NCBI RefSeq assembly: GCF_003217355.1
Contig: NZ_QJTK01000005.1
Location: 62,001-126,000 of the forward strand
Source: Rhodobacter viridis
GTDB taxonomy: Bacteria > Pseudomonadota > Alphaproteobacteria > Rhodobacterales > Rhodobacteraceae
Length of the DNA: 64,000 nt
Direction: 5' to 3'
Made by a program: the position numbers and the translations under genes. The notes beneath the pieces are model-generated. The model saw only the letters and a list, made by a program, of their open reading frames with translations, had not been told where the DNA came from and did not search any database. Of this stretch, positions 52,093 to 60,221 are shown one piece after another (within the stretch, counting starts at the first letter, position 1; each line of letters begins with the position of its first letter).

Positions 52093-53985
52093 CTAGAGCG
52101 CCCCTGCCGCTTTCAGTTTTGCAGCCTTGTCGGCGTTATACCACCAGAAGTCCAGCTCTCCCAGAGAATAGGGCGGAAGCTGGGCCGGGTGCTCGTACAT
52201 GTCATAATAGGCGACGGTGTGGCTGTCCTTGAACCACTGCGGCACCCAGAAATACAGCGCCCGCAGCGCCCGGTCGAGCGCATGAACGCGGACCGCCAAT
52301 TCCTCTTTCGTCGTCGCTTCCTCGACCTTGCGGATCAGCGCGTCGATGGCCGGATTGGCGATGCCCGCCAGATTGAAGGCGTCCTTGGTCGCGCCCGAGC
52401 CGAAGTATTGCTGCAGCCCCGCGCCGGGCAAAAGTTCCTGCCCGAAATGCCCGGTGATCAGGTCGAAATCATGCCGCGACTTGCGCTCCTGATATTGCGC
52501 ATCATCGACCCGGAAGTTCACCGCATCGACCCCAAGCGCGCGCAGGTTTTCCACGAAAGGATTGATCACGCGATCGAAGCTCTGGTCATCATTGATGAAT
52601 TCGACATGCAGCAACTCGCCCTTGGCGTTGCGCCGCATCCCGTCATCGCCCGCGACCCAGCCCGCCGCCTCCAGAAGCGCCGCCGCCTTGCGCATGTTGC
52701 CCCGGTCGAGCTGACGCTTGCCCGAGACCGGCGCCAACACCGCCGGATCGGTCAGAACGCCTTCGGGCAAATCCTTGGCGAGCGGCGTCAGCAGCGCCAG
52801 CTCCGCCTCCGAGGGCGGTCCCGAGGCCGCCAGATCAGAGTTCTCCCAAGGCGAATTGATCCGCTTGTAAAGGCCGTAGAACAGCGTCTCGTTCGACCAG
52901 TCGAAGTTGAACATCAACCCCAAAGCCTGCCGCACGCGGATATCCTGGAACTTCGCGCGCTCGAGATTGATCGCCCAGGCCTGACCGCTGGCCACACTGC
53001 CATCGGGCAGTTGCGCCTTGACCACATGTCCGGCTTTCAACGCCGGAAAGTCATATTGCGTCGCCCAGATGATCGAGCTCGCTTCGTTGCGGAAGGTGTA
53101 GCTGCCCGCCTTGAACCCTTCGAAGGCGGATTGGTAATCGCCGTAATACTCGACCCGGATGCGGTCGAAATTGTTGCGGCCCAGATTGATCGGCAGCGTT
53201 TCCCCCCAATAGGCCGGGTTGCGCTTCCAGACCACGGTCTGGCCCATCTTGAAACTGTCGAGCATGTAAGGACCGGAGCCCATCAGCTCGACCTGCGCGG
53301 GCTTTTCCAGATCGATCTTGTCGCGCGCGAACTGCGCCTTGGAAAAGACCGGGAAGCCGCCCGCCGACTGGATGATGTCGCGACGCGGATAGTCGGGCTT
53401 GAAGGTGAATTTGATGCGGCGCGCGTCCAGCACCTCGACCGAGGCGATCTGCTGCGCGACGATGGCGCGGAAGCTCGACAACCCCTTGTCGCGCATGGTT
53501 TCATAGGAAAAGAGCACATCCTCGATCGTCAGCGGCGTGCCGTCCGAGAAGGTGATGCCGGGGCGCAGGGTGAAGATCACCCAATCGCGCGAGGGCGGAT
53601 ATTCGAAGCTTTCGCACAGCAGGCAATAGGCCTCGCCCACGGTGTCGGCGGTGCCGGTGAGCATGCTTTCCTGCGGCGCGCTGGCCATCGGCGCCGCGCG
53701 GCCCTCGATCGTGTAGGGGTTGAAGTTGTCAAAGCCGTAGCCGGTCCATTCGGAGATCTCGCCGCCCTTAGGGGCCTCGGGGTTCACATAGTCGAGATGC
53801 TTGAAATCGGGCGGATATTTCACTGTGCCAAGGGTGGCGATGGCCGCGGCGGTGATCGTCTCCTCGGCGCGCAGCTGCCCCGAAAGACCGGCCGCCAGAA
53901 GCATCGCCACGAGCCCGCCGCCCAGCGCGCGGGCCATCGCCGCCCGCCGATCCTGCACCGCAACCCGAACTGCCGCTTTCGCCAT
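52093..53985 (-). CDS. yejA: Microcin-C/peptide ABC transporter binding protein YejA
   Basis: A 630-residue periplasmic binding protein of cluster C (OppA/DppA). The N-terminal signal ends near SGQLRA-EETI. Features include YVNPEAPKGGEISEWTGYGFDNFNPYTIEG, LRPGITFSDGTPLTIEDVLFSYE and KPDYPRRDI. YejABEF imports peptides and peptide-nucleotide antibiotics such as microcin C. First gene of yejABEF-GT4. Confidence 0.93.
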   Translation of the reverse strand: MAKAAVRVAVQDRRAAMARALGGGLVAMLLAAGLSGQLRAEETITAAAIATLGTVKYPPDFKHLDYVNPEAPKGGEISEWTGYGFDNFNPYTIEGRAAPMASAPQESMLTGTADTVGEAYCLLCESFEYPPSRDWVIFTLRPGITFSDGTPLTIEDVLFSYETMRDKGLSSFRAIVAQQIASVEVLDARRIKFTFKPDYPRRDIIQSAGGFPVFSKAQFARDKIDLEKPAQVELMGSGPYMLDSFKMGQTVVWKRNPAYWGETLPINLGRNNFDRIRVEYYGDYQSAFEGFKAGSYTFRNEASSIIWATQYDFPALKAGHVVKAQLPDGSVASGQAWAINLERAKFQDIRVRQALGLMFNFDWSNETLFYGLYKRINSPWENSDLAASGPPSEAELALLTPLAKDLPEGVLTDPAVLAPVSGKRQLDRGNMRKAAALLEAAGWVAGDDGMRRNAKGELLHVEFINDDQSFDRVINPFVENLRALGVDAVNFRVDDAQYQERKSRHDFDLITGHFGQELLPGAGLQQYFGSGATKDAFNLAGIANPAIDALIRKVEEATTKEELAVRVHALDRALRALYFWVPQWFKDSHTVAYYDMYEHPAQLPPYSLGELDFWWYNADKAAKLKAAGAL

Positions 53986-54062
53986 GACATTCTCCCTTTT
54001 GCCTCACTAAAGGGCGAAGGGCGCGCGGGGGCAAGTTGCAAAGATGTGAGGGCGGCAAAATG

Positions 54063-54091
54063 AAAGGGCCGCCCCCGCGGGACGGCCCCTT
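54063..54091 (-). terminator. Terminator after cycY
   Basis: AAAGGGCCG and CGGCCCCTTTT pair with a GC-rich inner part and leave a run of T on the minus strand. It lies downstream of cycY and upstream of yejA on that strand, ending the cycY message. Confidence 0.7.
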
Positions 54092-54108
54092 TTGTACTGT
54101 GGATGAGA

Positions 54109-54705
54109 TCAGCGCGGCAGCGTGTTCAGATAGGCGATCACGTTGGCACGGTCGGCCGCATCCGGGATGCCCGCGAAGGACATCTTGGTGCCGGGCACTT
54201 CGGCCTTCGGGCTGACCAGATAGATGTCGAGACGATCGGGCGTCCAGTTGCCGACATGGGCCTTCATGGCCTTCGAATATTTGAAGCCTTCGACGGTCGC
54301 GGTGGCACGGCCGATGACGCCGTTCAGATGCGGGCCGATGGCGTTCTTGCCGTCGATCTTGTGGCAGGCCTTGCAGGTCTTGCCGAAATAGGTCTCGCCA
54401 GCTTTCGCGTCGCCGGTGATCGTGGCCGGATCGACCTCGACATAGGCGGGCGGCGGCGGCGCGGCGGGCTCAGCCGGCTCGGCGGCAGCTTCGGCGGCGG
54501 GCGCAGCAGCGGCAGGCGCGGCGGCGGTTTGGACAGCAGCCTCGTCGACCGAGGGCAGCAGGGCCTTCCCGTCCGCACCAACCGCAACGGCGGTGGCCGG
54601 CCGCGTCGCGAAGAGCGAGTTGGAAAGCATGTAGATGAACCCGTAGAACAGAGCCACGGCGAACAGCGTGACCCCAATCTTCGTGATGTGCGTCTTGACG
54701 AGCAT
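54109..54705 (-). CDS. cycY: Membrane-anchored cytochrome c-y
   Basis: A 198-residue cytochrome that carries electrons from the bc1 complex to the photosynthetic reaction centre or cbb3 oxidase. An uncleaved N-terminal anchor ([22 protein letters not shown]) is followed by a flexible Ala/Pro-rich linker (about 55-90), then a class I cytochrome domain with heme site CKACH (111-115) and axial Met175 in GTKMSFAG. The sequence from [11 protein letters not shown] on matches what I recall of R. capsulatus CycY. GGGGGAG precedes the ATG at 54705. Divergent from pheA. Confidence 0.96.
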   Translation of the reverse strand: MLVKTHITKIGVTLFAVALFYGFIYMLSNSLFATRPATAVAVGADGKALLPSVDEAAVQTAAAPAAAAPAAEAAAEPAEPAAPPPPAYVEVDPATITGDAKAGETYFGKTCKACHKIDGKNAIGPHLNGVIGRATATVEGFKYSKAMKAHVGNWTPDRLDIYLVSPKAEVPGTKMSFAGIPDAADRANVIAYLNTLPR

Positions 54706-54905
54706 GGCTCCCCCGGCGGTTGGCATCTGAAGTTGACGCATCTACGCGCTTCGACCGGCACATTTCAAGGTTCATTCGCGTGGCAATTGGCGTTTGAGCC
54801 GCGATAAAAAGGCGCGGATCAGGGGCTTGACGGCATATCGACGCTTTTCTTGGCCCGGTCTTTGCGACATCAAGGGGCCGGACCGACTGGCAAAGGAATG
54901 CAAGC

Positions 54906-55745
54906 ATGGCGGGAAATGGCGTGATCGCCTTTCAGGGTGAATTGGGGGCCTATTCGCACGAGGCCGCGAACCTGGCACGGCCGGGGATGGAGCCCCTGCC
55001 CTGCGCCACTTTCGAAGAGGTGATCGATGCGGTGCGCGACGGCCGGGCAGAGCTTGCCATGCTGCCGGTCGAAAACTCGACCTATGGCCGGGTAGCCGAC
55101 ATCCACCGGCTCTTGCCGGAATCGGGGCTGCATATCCTTGACGAGCATTTCCTGCGCGTGCGCATCGCACTGATGAGCCTGCCGGGCACGACGCTGAGCG
55201 ATATCAAGCATGTGCGGGCGCATCTGGTGCTGTTGCCGCAATCGGCGCGCTTCCTGCGCGAGCATGGCATCGCGGGTCATGCCGCCGCCGACAGCGCAGG
55301 CGCCGCGGCCGATCTCGCCCGGACCCGCACCCCGGGCGAAGGGGTTCTGGCCTCGGAACTCGCCGCCTCGATCTACGGGCTCGACGTGCTTGCCCGCGAC
55401 ATCGAGGACCACGGCCACAACACCACCCGCTTCCTGGTGATGGGGCGCGAACCCGATGACAGCCGCCGCGCCGCGCGCATGATGACCACCTTCGTCTTCG
55501 AGGTGCGCAACATCCCGGCCGCGCTTTACAAGGCGATGGGCGGCTTTGCGACGAATGGCGTGAACATGACGAAGCTCGAAAGCTACATGCTCGACGGCTC
55601 CTTCACCGCGACGCAATTCTACGCCGATATCGAGGGCCATCCCGAGGATGAAAACGTGCGCCTCGCGCTCGACGAGCTGCGCTATTTCACCTCTTATCTC
55701 CACATTCTGGGCACCTATCCGGCCGATCCGCGCCGACAGGAATGA
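54906..55745 (+). CDS. pheA: Prephenate dehydratase
   Basis: A 279-residue enzyme of phenylalanine biosynthesis. The dehydratase domain has FQGELGAYSHEAA, LPVENSTYGRV, NTTRFLVMGR (the conserved TTRF); the C-terminal ACT domain begins about 190 (TTFVFEVRNIPAALYKAMGGFATNGVNMTKLESYMLDGSFTATQFYADIEGH) and binds phenylalanine. Prephenate dehydratase alone, with no chorismate-mutase domain. Neighbour of cycY as I recall in R. capsulatus. Confidence 0.95.
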   Translation: MAGNGVIAFQGELGAYSHEAANLARPGMEPLPCATFEEVIDAVRDGRAELAMLPVENSTYGRVADIHRLLPESGLHILDEHFLRVRIALMSLPGTTLSDIKHVRAHLVLLPQSARFLREHGIAGHAAADSAGAAADLARTRTPGEGVLASELAASIYGLDVLARDIEDHGHNTTRFLVMGREPDDSRRAARMMTTFVFEVRNIPAALYKAMGGFATNGVNMTKLESYMLDGSFTATQFYADIEGHPEDENVRLALDELRYFTSYLHILGTYPADPRRQE

Positions 55746-55749
55746 AGAA

Positions 55750-55834
55750 GGGGGGCGTTGCCCCCCGTCCTTCGGACTCCCCCCAGCGTAGTTTCACCAA
55801 GAAGAAAGCCGCTGTTTCTTCTTGGGAGAAATAC
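55750..55834. terminator. Convergent-gene terminator with inverted dispersed elements
   Basis: A GGGGGGC / GCCCCCC hairpin, then GTCC...GGAC, then GTAGTTTCACCAAGAAGAAA and its inverted partner TTTCTTCTTGGGAGAAATAC separated by seven bases. Lies between the convergent pheA and SRPBCC genes. The second complete inverted copy of the repeat in the window. Confidence 0.7.
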
Positions 55835-55898
55835 GCCGCAGGGGTGAATTGGCCGCAGGCCAAGAGGGGGGCGCGCAGCCACCCCCTGCCCCGTCCGC

Positions 55899-56357
55899 TC
55901 AGGTGCTGCGGCTTTCGAGATCACGCAGGAAGCTCTTGATCCGTTCGTCGTAGCGACGGTCAAGATTGGCCCGGCCCAGCCGCGCCGATTGCAGCAGCAG
56001 CCGACCGCCGAGCGTGCGCGGCTTCACTTCCAGCACGGTCGACATCCGGCTGCGGGCCGGCGCGAGCGCGGTGAATTCCAGCACCAACGTCACCTCGAAC
56101 CCCGCGGAGGTGCCGCTGTAATCGATCCGCGCCGGGGCCTCGAACCGGGTGACGTCGACAACCATCTGCCGCGGCTTGCCGCGCAGCCGGAAGCCCACGT
56201 TCCAGGACATGCCCGCGGCCTTTTCCGCCAGCGAATCGAGGCGGCGCATCACCACCCCCTTTTGCAATGCGGCGCGTTCAAGGGACGGAATATCGGTGAG
56301 TTGCGCGAAGAGCTGGTCGGCGGGCAAGGCCACGTCGACGCGGTTGCTGAATTTCAT
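55899..56357 (-). CDS. SRPBCC (START-like) family protein
   Basis: A 152-residue protein with the SRPBCC/CoxG-like pattern: MKFSNRVDVALPADQLFAQLTDIPSLERAA opens the cavity fold, and ARSRMSTVLEVKPRTLGGRLLLQSARLGRANLDRRYDERIKSFL ends with the long helix. Binds hydrophobic ligands; role unknown. GGAGG precedes the ATG at 56357. Confidence 0.85.
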   Translation of the reverse strand: MKFSNRVDVALPADQLFAQLTDIPSLERAALQKGVVMRRLDSLAEKAAGMSWNVGFRLRGKPRQMVVDVTRFEAPARIDYSGTSAGFEVTLVLEFTALAPARSRMSTVLEVKPRTLGGRLLLQSARLGRANLDRRYDERIKSFLRDLESRST

Positions 56358-56421
56358 GCCTGCCTCCAAGGACGTGGCTGCTTTGACCACCCGATTCCCT
56401 TGCCCAAAGCCCCGTCAGCTG

Positions 56422-57354
56422 TCAATCGGCCGGGGGCGCAAGCCAGTCCAGCAGCATCCAGCGTGCAACAGTCCCGGGCCGGGACGGGCGGATCTCGGGG
56501 TCGCTGCCCGCCAGAATCGCAGCCAGACGCGACCGCGGCACCCAGATCGCGGCTTCGATTTCGCTCGGATCGACGGTGATCACGTCGCTTTCGGCTTCAC
56601 CCGCGCAGCCCAGCATCAGCGAGGCCGGAAACGGCCAGGGCTGCGCCGCCAGGAACCGCACCGGGCCGACGCGGATGCCGGTTTCTTCGAAAACCTCGCG
56701 CCGGACCGCCGCCGCGGGGGTCTCGCCCGGCTCCATGAACCCGGCCGGGCAGGAGAACATGCCCTCGGGCCAGCCCGGAGAGCGGGCGAGCAAGACGTGA
56801 TCTTCGCGGGTGATGCGCATGATCACCACCGGATCGGTGCGCGGAAATTGCACCCGGCCACAAGCCGGACAATCGCGCTGCCAACCGGCATGGCTGATCG
56901 CCGTCGCCCCGCCGCAGGCCGGGCAGAAACCGTGAAACTGGTGCCAGGCGATCAGCCCGCGCGCCGTCGCCGCAAGCTCGGCCGAGCGGGCGCAAAGCCG
57001 CGGCATCACCCAGCGCAGATCGGCCCGTTCGGCCGCCGCGGGCAGCGCGGTCTCGGGCAGATCGAGCGCGAAGACCGGGGTCTCGCCGATCAGGCCCAGA
57101 AACAGCCGCGACACCGCTTGATGTTCTGCAGGCGCAGCCGACCAGAGGCCCAGCCCGGTGGCCGGATCGGCCGCAGTGCCCTCGGGCGTCATCAGCACCT
57201 CGCCCGCAATGAAGCCGATGCAGCGCGCCGCCGGATCGGCCCAAAGCGCCGCCAAAGCCGCGGCATCGGCGCGCAGTTTCGCCGCCCGATCCAGACCGGA
57301 GCCATCCTCGGGACCGGTAAAACCCAGAAACTCCTGCTCAATCGGCCCCGTCAT
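56422..57354 (-). CDS. nudC: NAD(+)/NADH pyrophosphatase NudC
   Basis: A 310-residue Nudix hydrolase that splits NAD(H) and may decap NAD-RNA. The N-terminal domain is followed by a zinc ribbon (FCPACGG and DCPACGRVQFPR) and the Nudix box in PAGFMEPGETPAAAVRREVFEETGI, then SLMLGC, the conserved NudC SQPWPFP-like AAQPWPFPASLM. ATG at 57354 gives the standard length; the long upstream extension is arginine-rich noise. Confidence 0.93.
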   Translation of the reverse strand: MTGPIEQEFLGFTGPEDGSGLDRAAKLRADAAALAALWADPAARCIGFIAGEVLMTPEGTAADPATGLGLWSAAPAEHQAVSRLFLGLIGETPVFALDLPETALPAAAERADLRWVMPRLCARSAELAATARGLIAWHQFHGFCPACGGATAISHAGWQRDCPACGRVQFPRTDPVVIMRITREDHVLLARSPGWPEGMFSCPAGFMEPGETPAAAVRREVFEETGIRVGPVRFLAAQPWPFPASLMLGCAGEAESDVITVDPSEIEAAIWVPRSRLAAILAGSDPEIRPSRPGTVARWMLLDWLAPPAD

Positions 57355-57498
57355 CGCGTCACTCCGGCTTTCCTGCGCCGGTTCTGGCACGGGCCTGCCC
57401 GCTTGGCCAGTCACGCCCGCGCGCGCAGCCCCCCGGCACGCCGCGGGAATCGGCCCCCGGATGGCCCGTTCGTTGCTGATGTGCTGCAATTTGAGGCA

Positions 57499-57654
57499 AT
57501 GACCCGGAAAAGAGGCTTCGTTTCGGATCACTGCCGGTTTTTGCGCCGCAAGTTCCGCCTTGTCGATTCCCTTCGGCGCCGCGCTGCGGCAAGGTCAAGA
57601 AAAGGAAGAAAAAAGTCCGACAGGGGACCCCGCACCGAAAAGGTGCAAGACTGA
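57499..57654 (+). CDS. Possible small basic protein (51 residues)
   Basis: An Arg/Lys-rich frame (VSDHCRFLRRKFRLVDSLRRR, then ARSRKGRKKSDRG) starting with ATG after GAGG at only two-base spacing. No family match I can name, and high GC produces such arginine-rich frames by chance. Its position just ahead of the anti-Shine-Dalgarno-loop hairpin makes it worth noting, since small basic proteins precede cuckoo-type sRNAs in Rhodobacter. Weak. Confidence 0.25.
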   Translation: MTRKRGFVSDHCRFLRRKFRLVDSLRRRAAARSRKGRKKSDRGPRTEKVQD

Positions 57655-57701
57655 CGATGCACCGCAAGGTGCTGACCCATCTGGCCGCGCGAGGCGGCCT
57701 T

Positions 57702-57739
57702 GGGGCGACGTGGCCTCCTCCTCCCTGCCACGTCGCCCC
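57702..57739 (+). ncRNA. Hairpin with CCTCCTCC loop, candidate cuckoo-like sRNA element
   Basis: GGGGCGACGTGG and CCACGTCGCCCC form a perfect 12-bp stem around a 14-base loop reading CCTCCTCCTCCCTG. A strong stem that exposes an anti-Shine-Dalgarno CCUCC loop is the layout of the alphaproteobacterial cuckoo / CcsR-type RNAs. On the plus strand it would be transcribed away from nudC. No promoter or T-run was identified, so the RNA itself is unproven. Confidence 0.4.
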
Positions 57740-57786
57740 GACGAATCTTGGGCCCCGACGAATCTTTGCCCCCGACGAATCCCGGG
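57736..57786. repeat. 17-base tandem repeat, three copies
   Basis: CCCCGACGAATC recurs at 57736, 57753 and 57770, exactly 17 bases apart, each followed by a five-base variable tail. It starts inside the right arm of the preceding hairpin and ends just before the tadA stop. Confidence 0.7.
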
Positions 57787-57794
57787 CCCGACTC

Positions 57795-58244
57795 TCAGCG
57801 TCGCGCGGCGAAGAAATCCTTCAGAAGCTTTTCGGCAGGATCGGCGGCGATGCCGTCATAGACCTCGGGCACATGGTGGCATTGCGGATGCGCGAAGATC
57901 CGCGGCCCCTGTGCCACGCCGCCGGATTTCGGATCGCCCGCCCCGTAATAGAGCCGTGCGATCCGCGCATTCGACAGCGCCGCCGCACACATCGGACAGG
58001 GTTCGAGCGTCACGTAAAGGTCGTACCCCACCAGCCGCTCCGATCCCAAAGCCGCGCAAGCCGCGCGAATCGCAAGGATTTCCGCATGTGCCGTAGGGTC
58101 GTTCAATTCCCGCGTGCGATTGCCCGCGCGGGCGACGACCGCGCCCGAAGGGGCGACGATCACCGCGCCCACCGGCACTTCGCCGCGCGCGGCGGCGGCC
58201 TCGGCTTCGGCCAGCGCGGCCTGCATGTGGCTCTTGAACTGCAT
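57795..58244 (-). CDS. tadA: tRNA-specific adenosine deaminase TadA
   Basis: A 149-residue zinc enzyme that makes inosine at the wobble base of tRNA-Arg(ACG). Active site HAEILAIRAAC (zinc His and catalytic Glu) and PCPMCAAAL (zinc cysteines) are intact, with VPVGAVIVAPSG near the N-terminus. Divergent from the pseudouridine synthase gene. Confidence 0.95.
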   Translation of the reverse strand: MQFKSHMQAALAEAEAAAARGEVPVGAVIVAPSGAVVARAGNRTRELNDPTAHAEILAIRAACAALGSERLVGYDLYVTLEPCPMCAAALSNARIARLYYGAGDPKSGGVAQGPRIFAHPQCHHVPEVYDGIAADPAEKLLKDFFAARR

Positions 58245-58363
58245 CGCCCTTCATCCCCCGCAAACCCTGCCTGATCAAGCCGCTTTCCAAAGCTGCATGA
58301 GAGGTGTAGGAAGGCACCTCCGCCCGCGATGGTCGCGCGCCCCCTCCCCTTGAAGGATCGGTC

Positions 58364-60058
58364 ATGACAAATACGAATGAAACCCCCGCCCCGACTCTGA
58401 CTGCCGATACGGCCGAACGCATCGCCAAGGTGATTGCGCGCTCGGGCGTCGCCTCGCGCCGCGATGCGGAAAAGATGATCCTTGCGGGCCGGGTGACGGT
58501 GAACGGCAAAAAGGTCGAGACCCCCGCGCTGGATGTGAAGCCCAGTGACAAGGTGGTGATCGACGGCAAGCCGATCGACGCGCCGCAGGAAACCCGGCTC
58601 TGGCTCTATTATAAACCGCTTGGCCTTGTGACGACCGAGAAGGACGATCAGGGCCGCCGCACGATTTTCGACGAAATGCCCGAGGAAATGCCGCGGGTGC
58701 TGAATGTCGGTCGGCTCGATCTCAATTCCGAAGGGCTGTTGCTTTTGACGAACGACGGCGGGCTGAAGCGTCGGCTCGAGCTGCCGGAAACCGGCTGGCT
58801 GCGCAAATACCGCGTCCGGGTGAACGGCCGCCCGACGACCGAGACCTTTGATCCGCTGCGCCGGGGCATCACCATCGATGGCGAGGATTTCCAGCCGATG
58901 GAAGTGTCGCTGGACCGCCAGCAGGGCGCGAATGCCTGGCTGACCGTCGGCATCCGCGAAGGCAAGAACCGCGAGATCCGCCGCGCCATGGGCGAGGTCG
59001 GCATGACGGTGAACCGGCTGATCCGGGTCAGCTACGGCCCGTTCCGGCTGAACGACATGGAACCGGGCGCCGTGGTCGAGGTGAAGCGCAAGATGCTGCG
59101 CGACCAGCTGGGCGACCGGCTGTTGTCGGGGATCGAGGATGGCAAGCCGCCGCGGTCGGAACGGATGGCGCCGAAGCCGGGCGCGCGCCGGCCGCGTCCC
59201 GAGGGGGGCGAGGGCGACGAGCGCAAGGGCTTTGGCCGTCAGCGCGATTTCGCGGGCGCCGAGGGCGACCGCAAGCCGAAATCGTTCGGCATGAAATCGC
59301 ATCGCGAGGACGGAGAGCGCAAGCCGTTCGAGCGCCGTGAGGATGGCGAGCGCAAGCCCTTTGCCCGTCGCGAAGATGGTGATCGCAAACCCTATGCGCG
59401 CCGCGAGGATGGCGACCGCAAGCCCTACGCTCCGCGCGATGGCGAGAAGAAGCCCTATGCGCGTCGTGAGGATGGTGACCGCAAGCCCTACGCCCCGCGC
59501 GATGGCGAGAAGAAGCCCTACGCCCGTCGCGAGGATGGCGACCGCAAGCCCTACGCTCCGCGCGATGGCGAGAAGAAACCTTACGCCCGTCGCGAGGATG
59601 GCGACCGCAAACCCTACGCCCCGCGGGATGGCGAGAAGAAGCCCTACGCCCGTCGCGAGGATGGCGACCGCAAACCCTATGCGCCGCGGGATGGCGAGAA
59701 AAAGCCCTATGCCCGTCGTGAGGATGGTGACCGCAAGCCCTACGCTCCGCGCGATGGCGAGAAAAAGCCCTATGCCCGTCGCGAGGATGGCGACCGCAAA
59801 CCCTATGCGCCGCGCGATGGCGAGAAGAAGCCTTACGCCCGTCGCGAAGATGGCGATCGCAAGCCCTATGCGCCGCGGGACGGCGAAGGCGGCAAATCCT
59901 TCGGGCCGCGCGGCGGCAAGCCCGGCTTCAAATCCGAGGGCTTCAAAAGCCACGGCGGCGGGAAACCGGGCAGCAAACCGCGCTCGGAAGGGTTCAAGAG
60001 CCATGCGAGCGGCGACAAGCGGCCCTTTGGCGGCAAGCCCGGCCCGAAACGCGGCTGA
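58364..60058 (+). CDS. rluB: rRNA pseudouridine synthase (RluB/RsuA family) with a 21-residue repeat tail
   Basis: A 564-residue protein. Residues 15-75 are an S4 RNA-binding domain (IAKVIARSGVASRRDAEKMILAGRVTVNGKKV). Residues 80-255 are the RsuA/RluB-type synthase with catalytic Asp in VGRLDLNSEGLLLLTNDG and NREIRRAMGEVG. From about 260 the tail is very basic and repetitive: half-units of REDGERKPF or REDGDRKPYA are followed by seven near-identical 21-residue units. It ends Gly/Lys-rich. Such tails probably bind RNA. RluB modifies 23S rRNA near 2605; the exact site is not proven. Confidence 0.9.
   Translation: MTNTNETPAPTLTADTAERIAKVIARSGVASRRDAEKMILAGRVTVNGKKVETPALDVKPSDKVVIDGKPIDAPQETRLWLYYKPLGLVTTEKDDQGRRTIFDEMPEEMPRVLNVGRLDLNSEGLLLLTNDGGLKRRLELPETGWLRKYRVRVNGRPTTETFDPLRRGITIDGEDFQPMEVSLDRQQGANAWLTVGIREGKNREIRRAMGEVGMTVNRLIRVSYGPFRLNDMEPGAVVEVKRKMLRDQLGDRLLSGIEDGKPPRSERMAPKPGARRPRPEGGEGDERKGFGRQRDFAGAEGDRKPKSFGMKSHREDGERKPFERREDGERKPFARREDGDRKPYARREDGDRKPYAPRDGEKKPYARREDGDRKPYAPRDGEKKPYARREDGDRKPYAPRDGEKKPYARREDGDRKPYAPRDGEKKPYARREDGDRKPYAPRDGEKKPYARREDGDRKPYAPRDGEKKPYARREDGDRKPYAPRDGEKKPYARREDGDRKPYAPRDGEGGKSFGPRGGKPGFKSEGFKSHGGGKPGSKPRSEGFKSHASGDKRPFGGKPGPKRG
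59299..59887 (+). repeat. 63-bp in-frame tandem repeat in rluB
   Basis: Seven full 63-bp units, each coding PRDGEKKPYA then RREDGDRKPYA, preceded by about four shorter 33-bp relatives and closed by a partial eighth copy at 59878. Protein units are identical while codons vary at third positions (TAC/TAT, CGC/CGT), showing selection on the peptide and not only recent duplication. Confidence 0.9.
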
Positions 60059-60090
60059 GCCCTGCGGCGGCAAGCCCCTTCAAACCCGGC

Positions 60091-60119
60091 CCGGTTGCGC
60101 CTACCTTGAGCGCAACCGG
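60091..60119 (+). terminator. Hairpin after rluB
   Basis: CCGGTTGCGC and GCGCAACCGG form a perfect 10-bp stem with a nine-base loop, 33 bases past the rluB stop and before the small-peptide gene. No T run; a Rho-type or processed end is possible. Confidence 0.65.
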
Positions 60120-60136
60120 CAACCGGCGGAGGGCCC

Positions 60137-60220
60137 ATGTCGCGCAAAACCGTGCAAACCATCGCTTTCGGACTGCTTCTGGCGCTGATCTTCTCGGTCG
60201 CGCTGAAAGGCACGGTCTGA
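60137..60220 (+). CDS. 27-residue single-helix membrane peptide
   Basis: Reads MSRKTVQTIAFGLLLALIF followed by SVALKGTV and stops one base before the XpaC-like ATG. A basic N-terminus and one 16-residue hydrophobic helix suit a small inner-membrane protein. GGCGGAGGG precedes the ATG at good spacing. Coupled to the following genes by position. Too short for family assignment. Confidence 0.65.
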   Translation: MSRKTVQTIAFGLLLALIFSVALKGTV

Positions 60221-60221
60221 G

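Larger units (their letters stand above)
57355..57794. other. 440-base spacer between tadA end and nudC start
   Basis: No confirmed gene. It holds a small basic plus-strand frame (57499-57654), a GCACC-GAAAA-GGTGC hairpin near 57630, a 12-bp stem with a pyrimidine-rich loop (57702-57739) and a 17-base tandem repeat (57736-57786). Other parts show nothing I can identify. Confidence 0.6.

Noticed and set aside
59299-59887. CRISPR-like repeat array
   Set aside because: Repeats are contiguous, have no unique spacers, keep the reading frame and encode part of the pseudouridine synthase.
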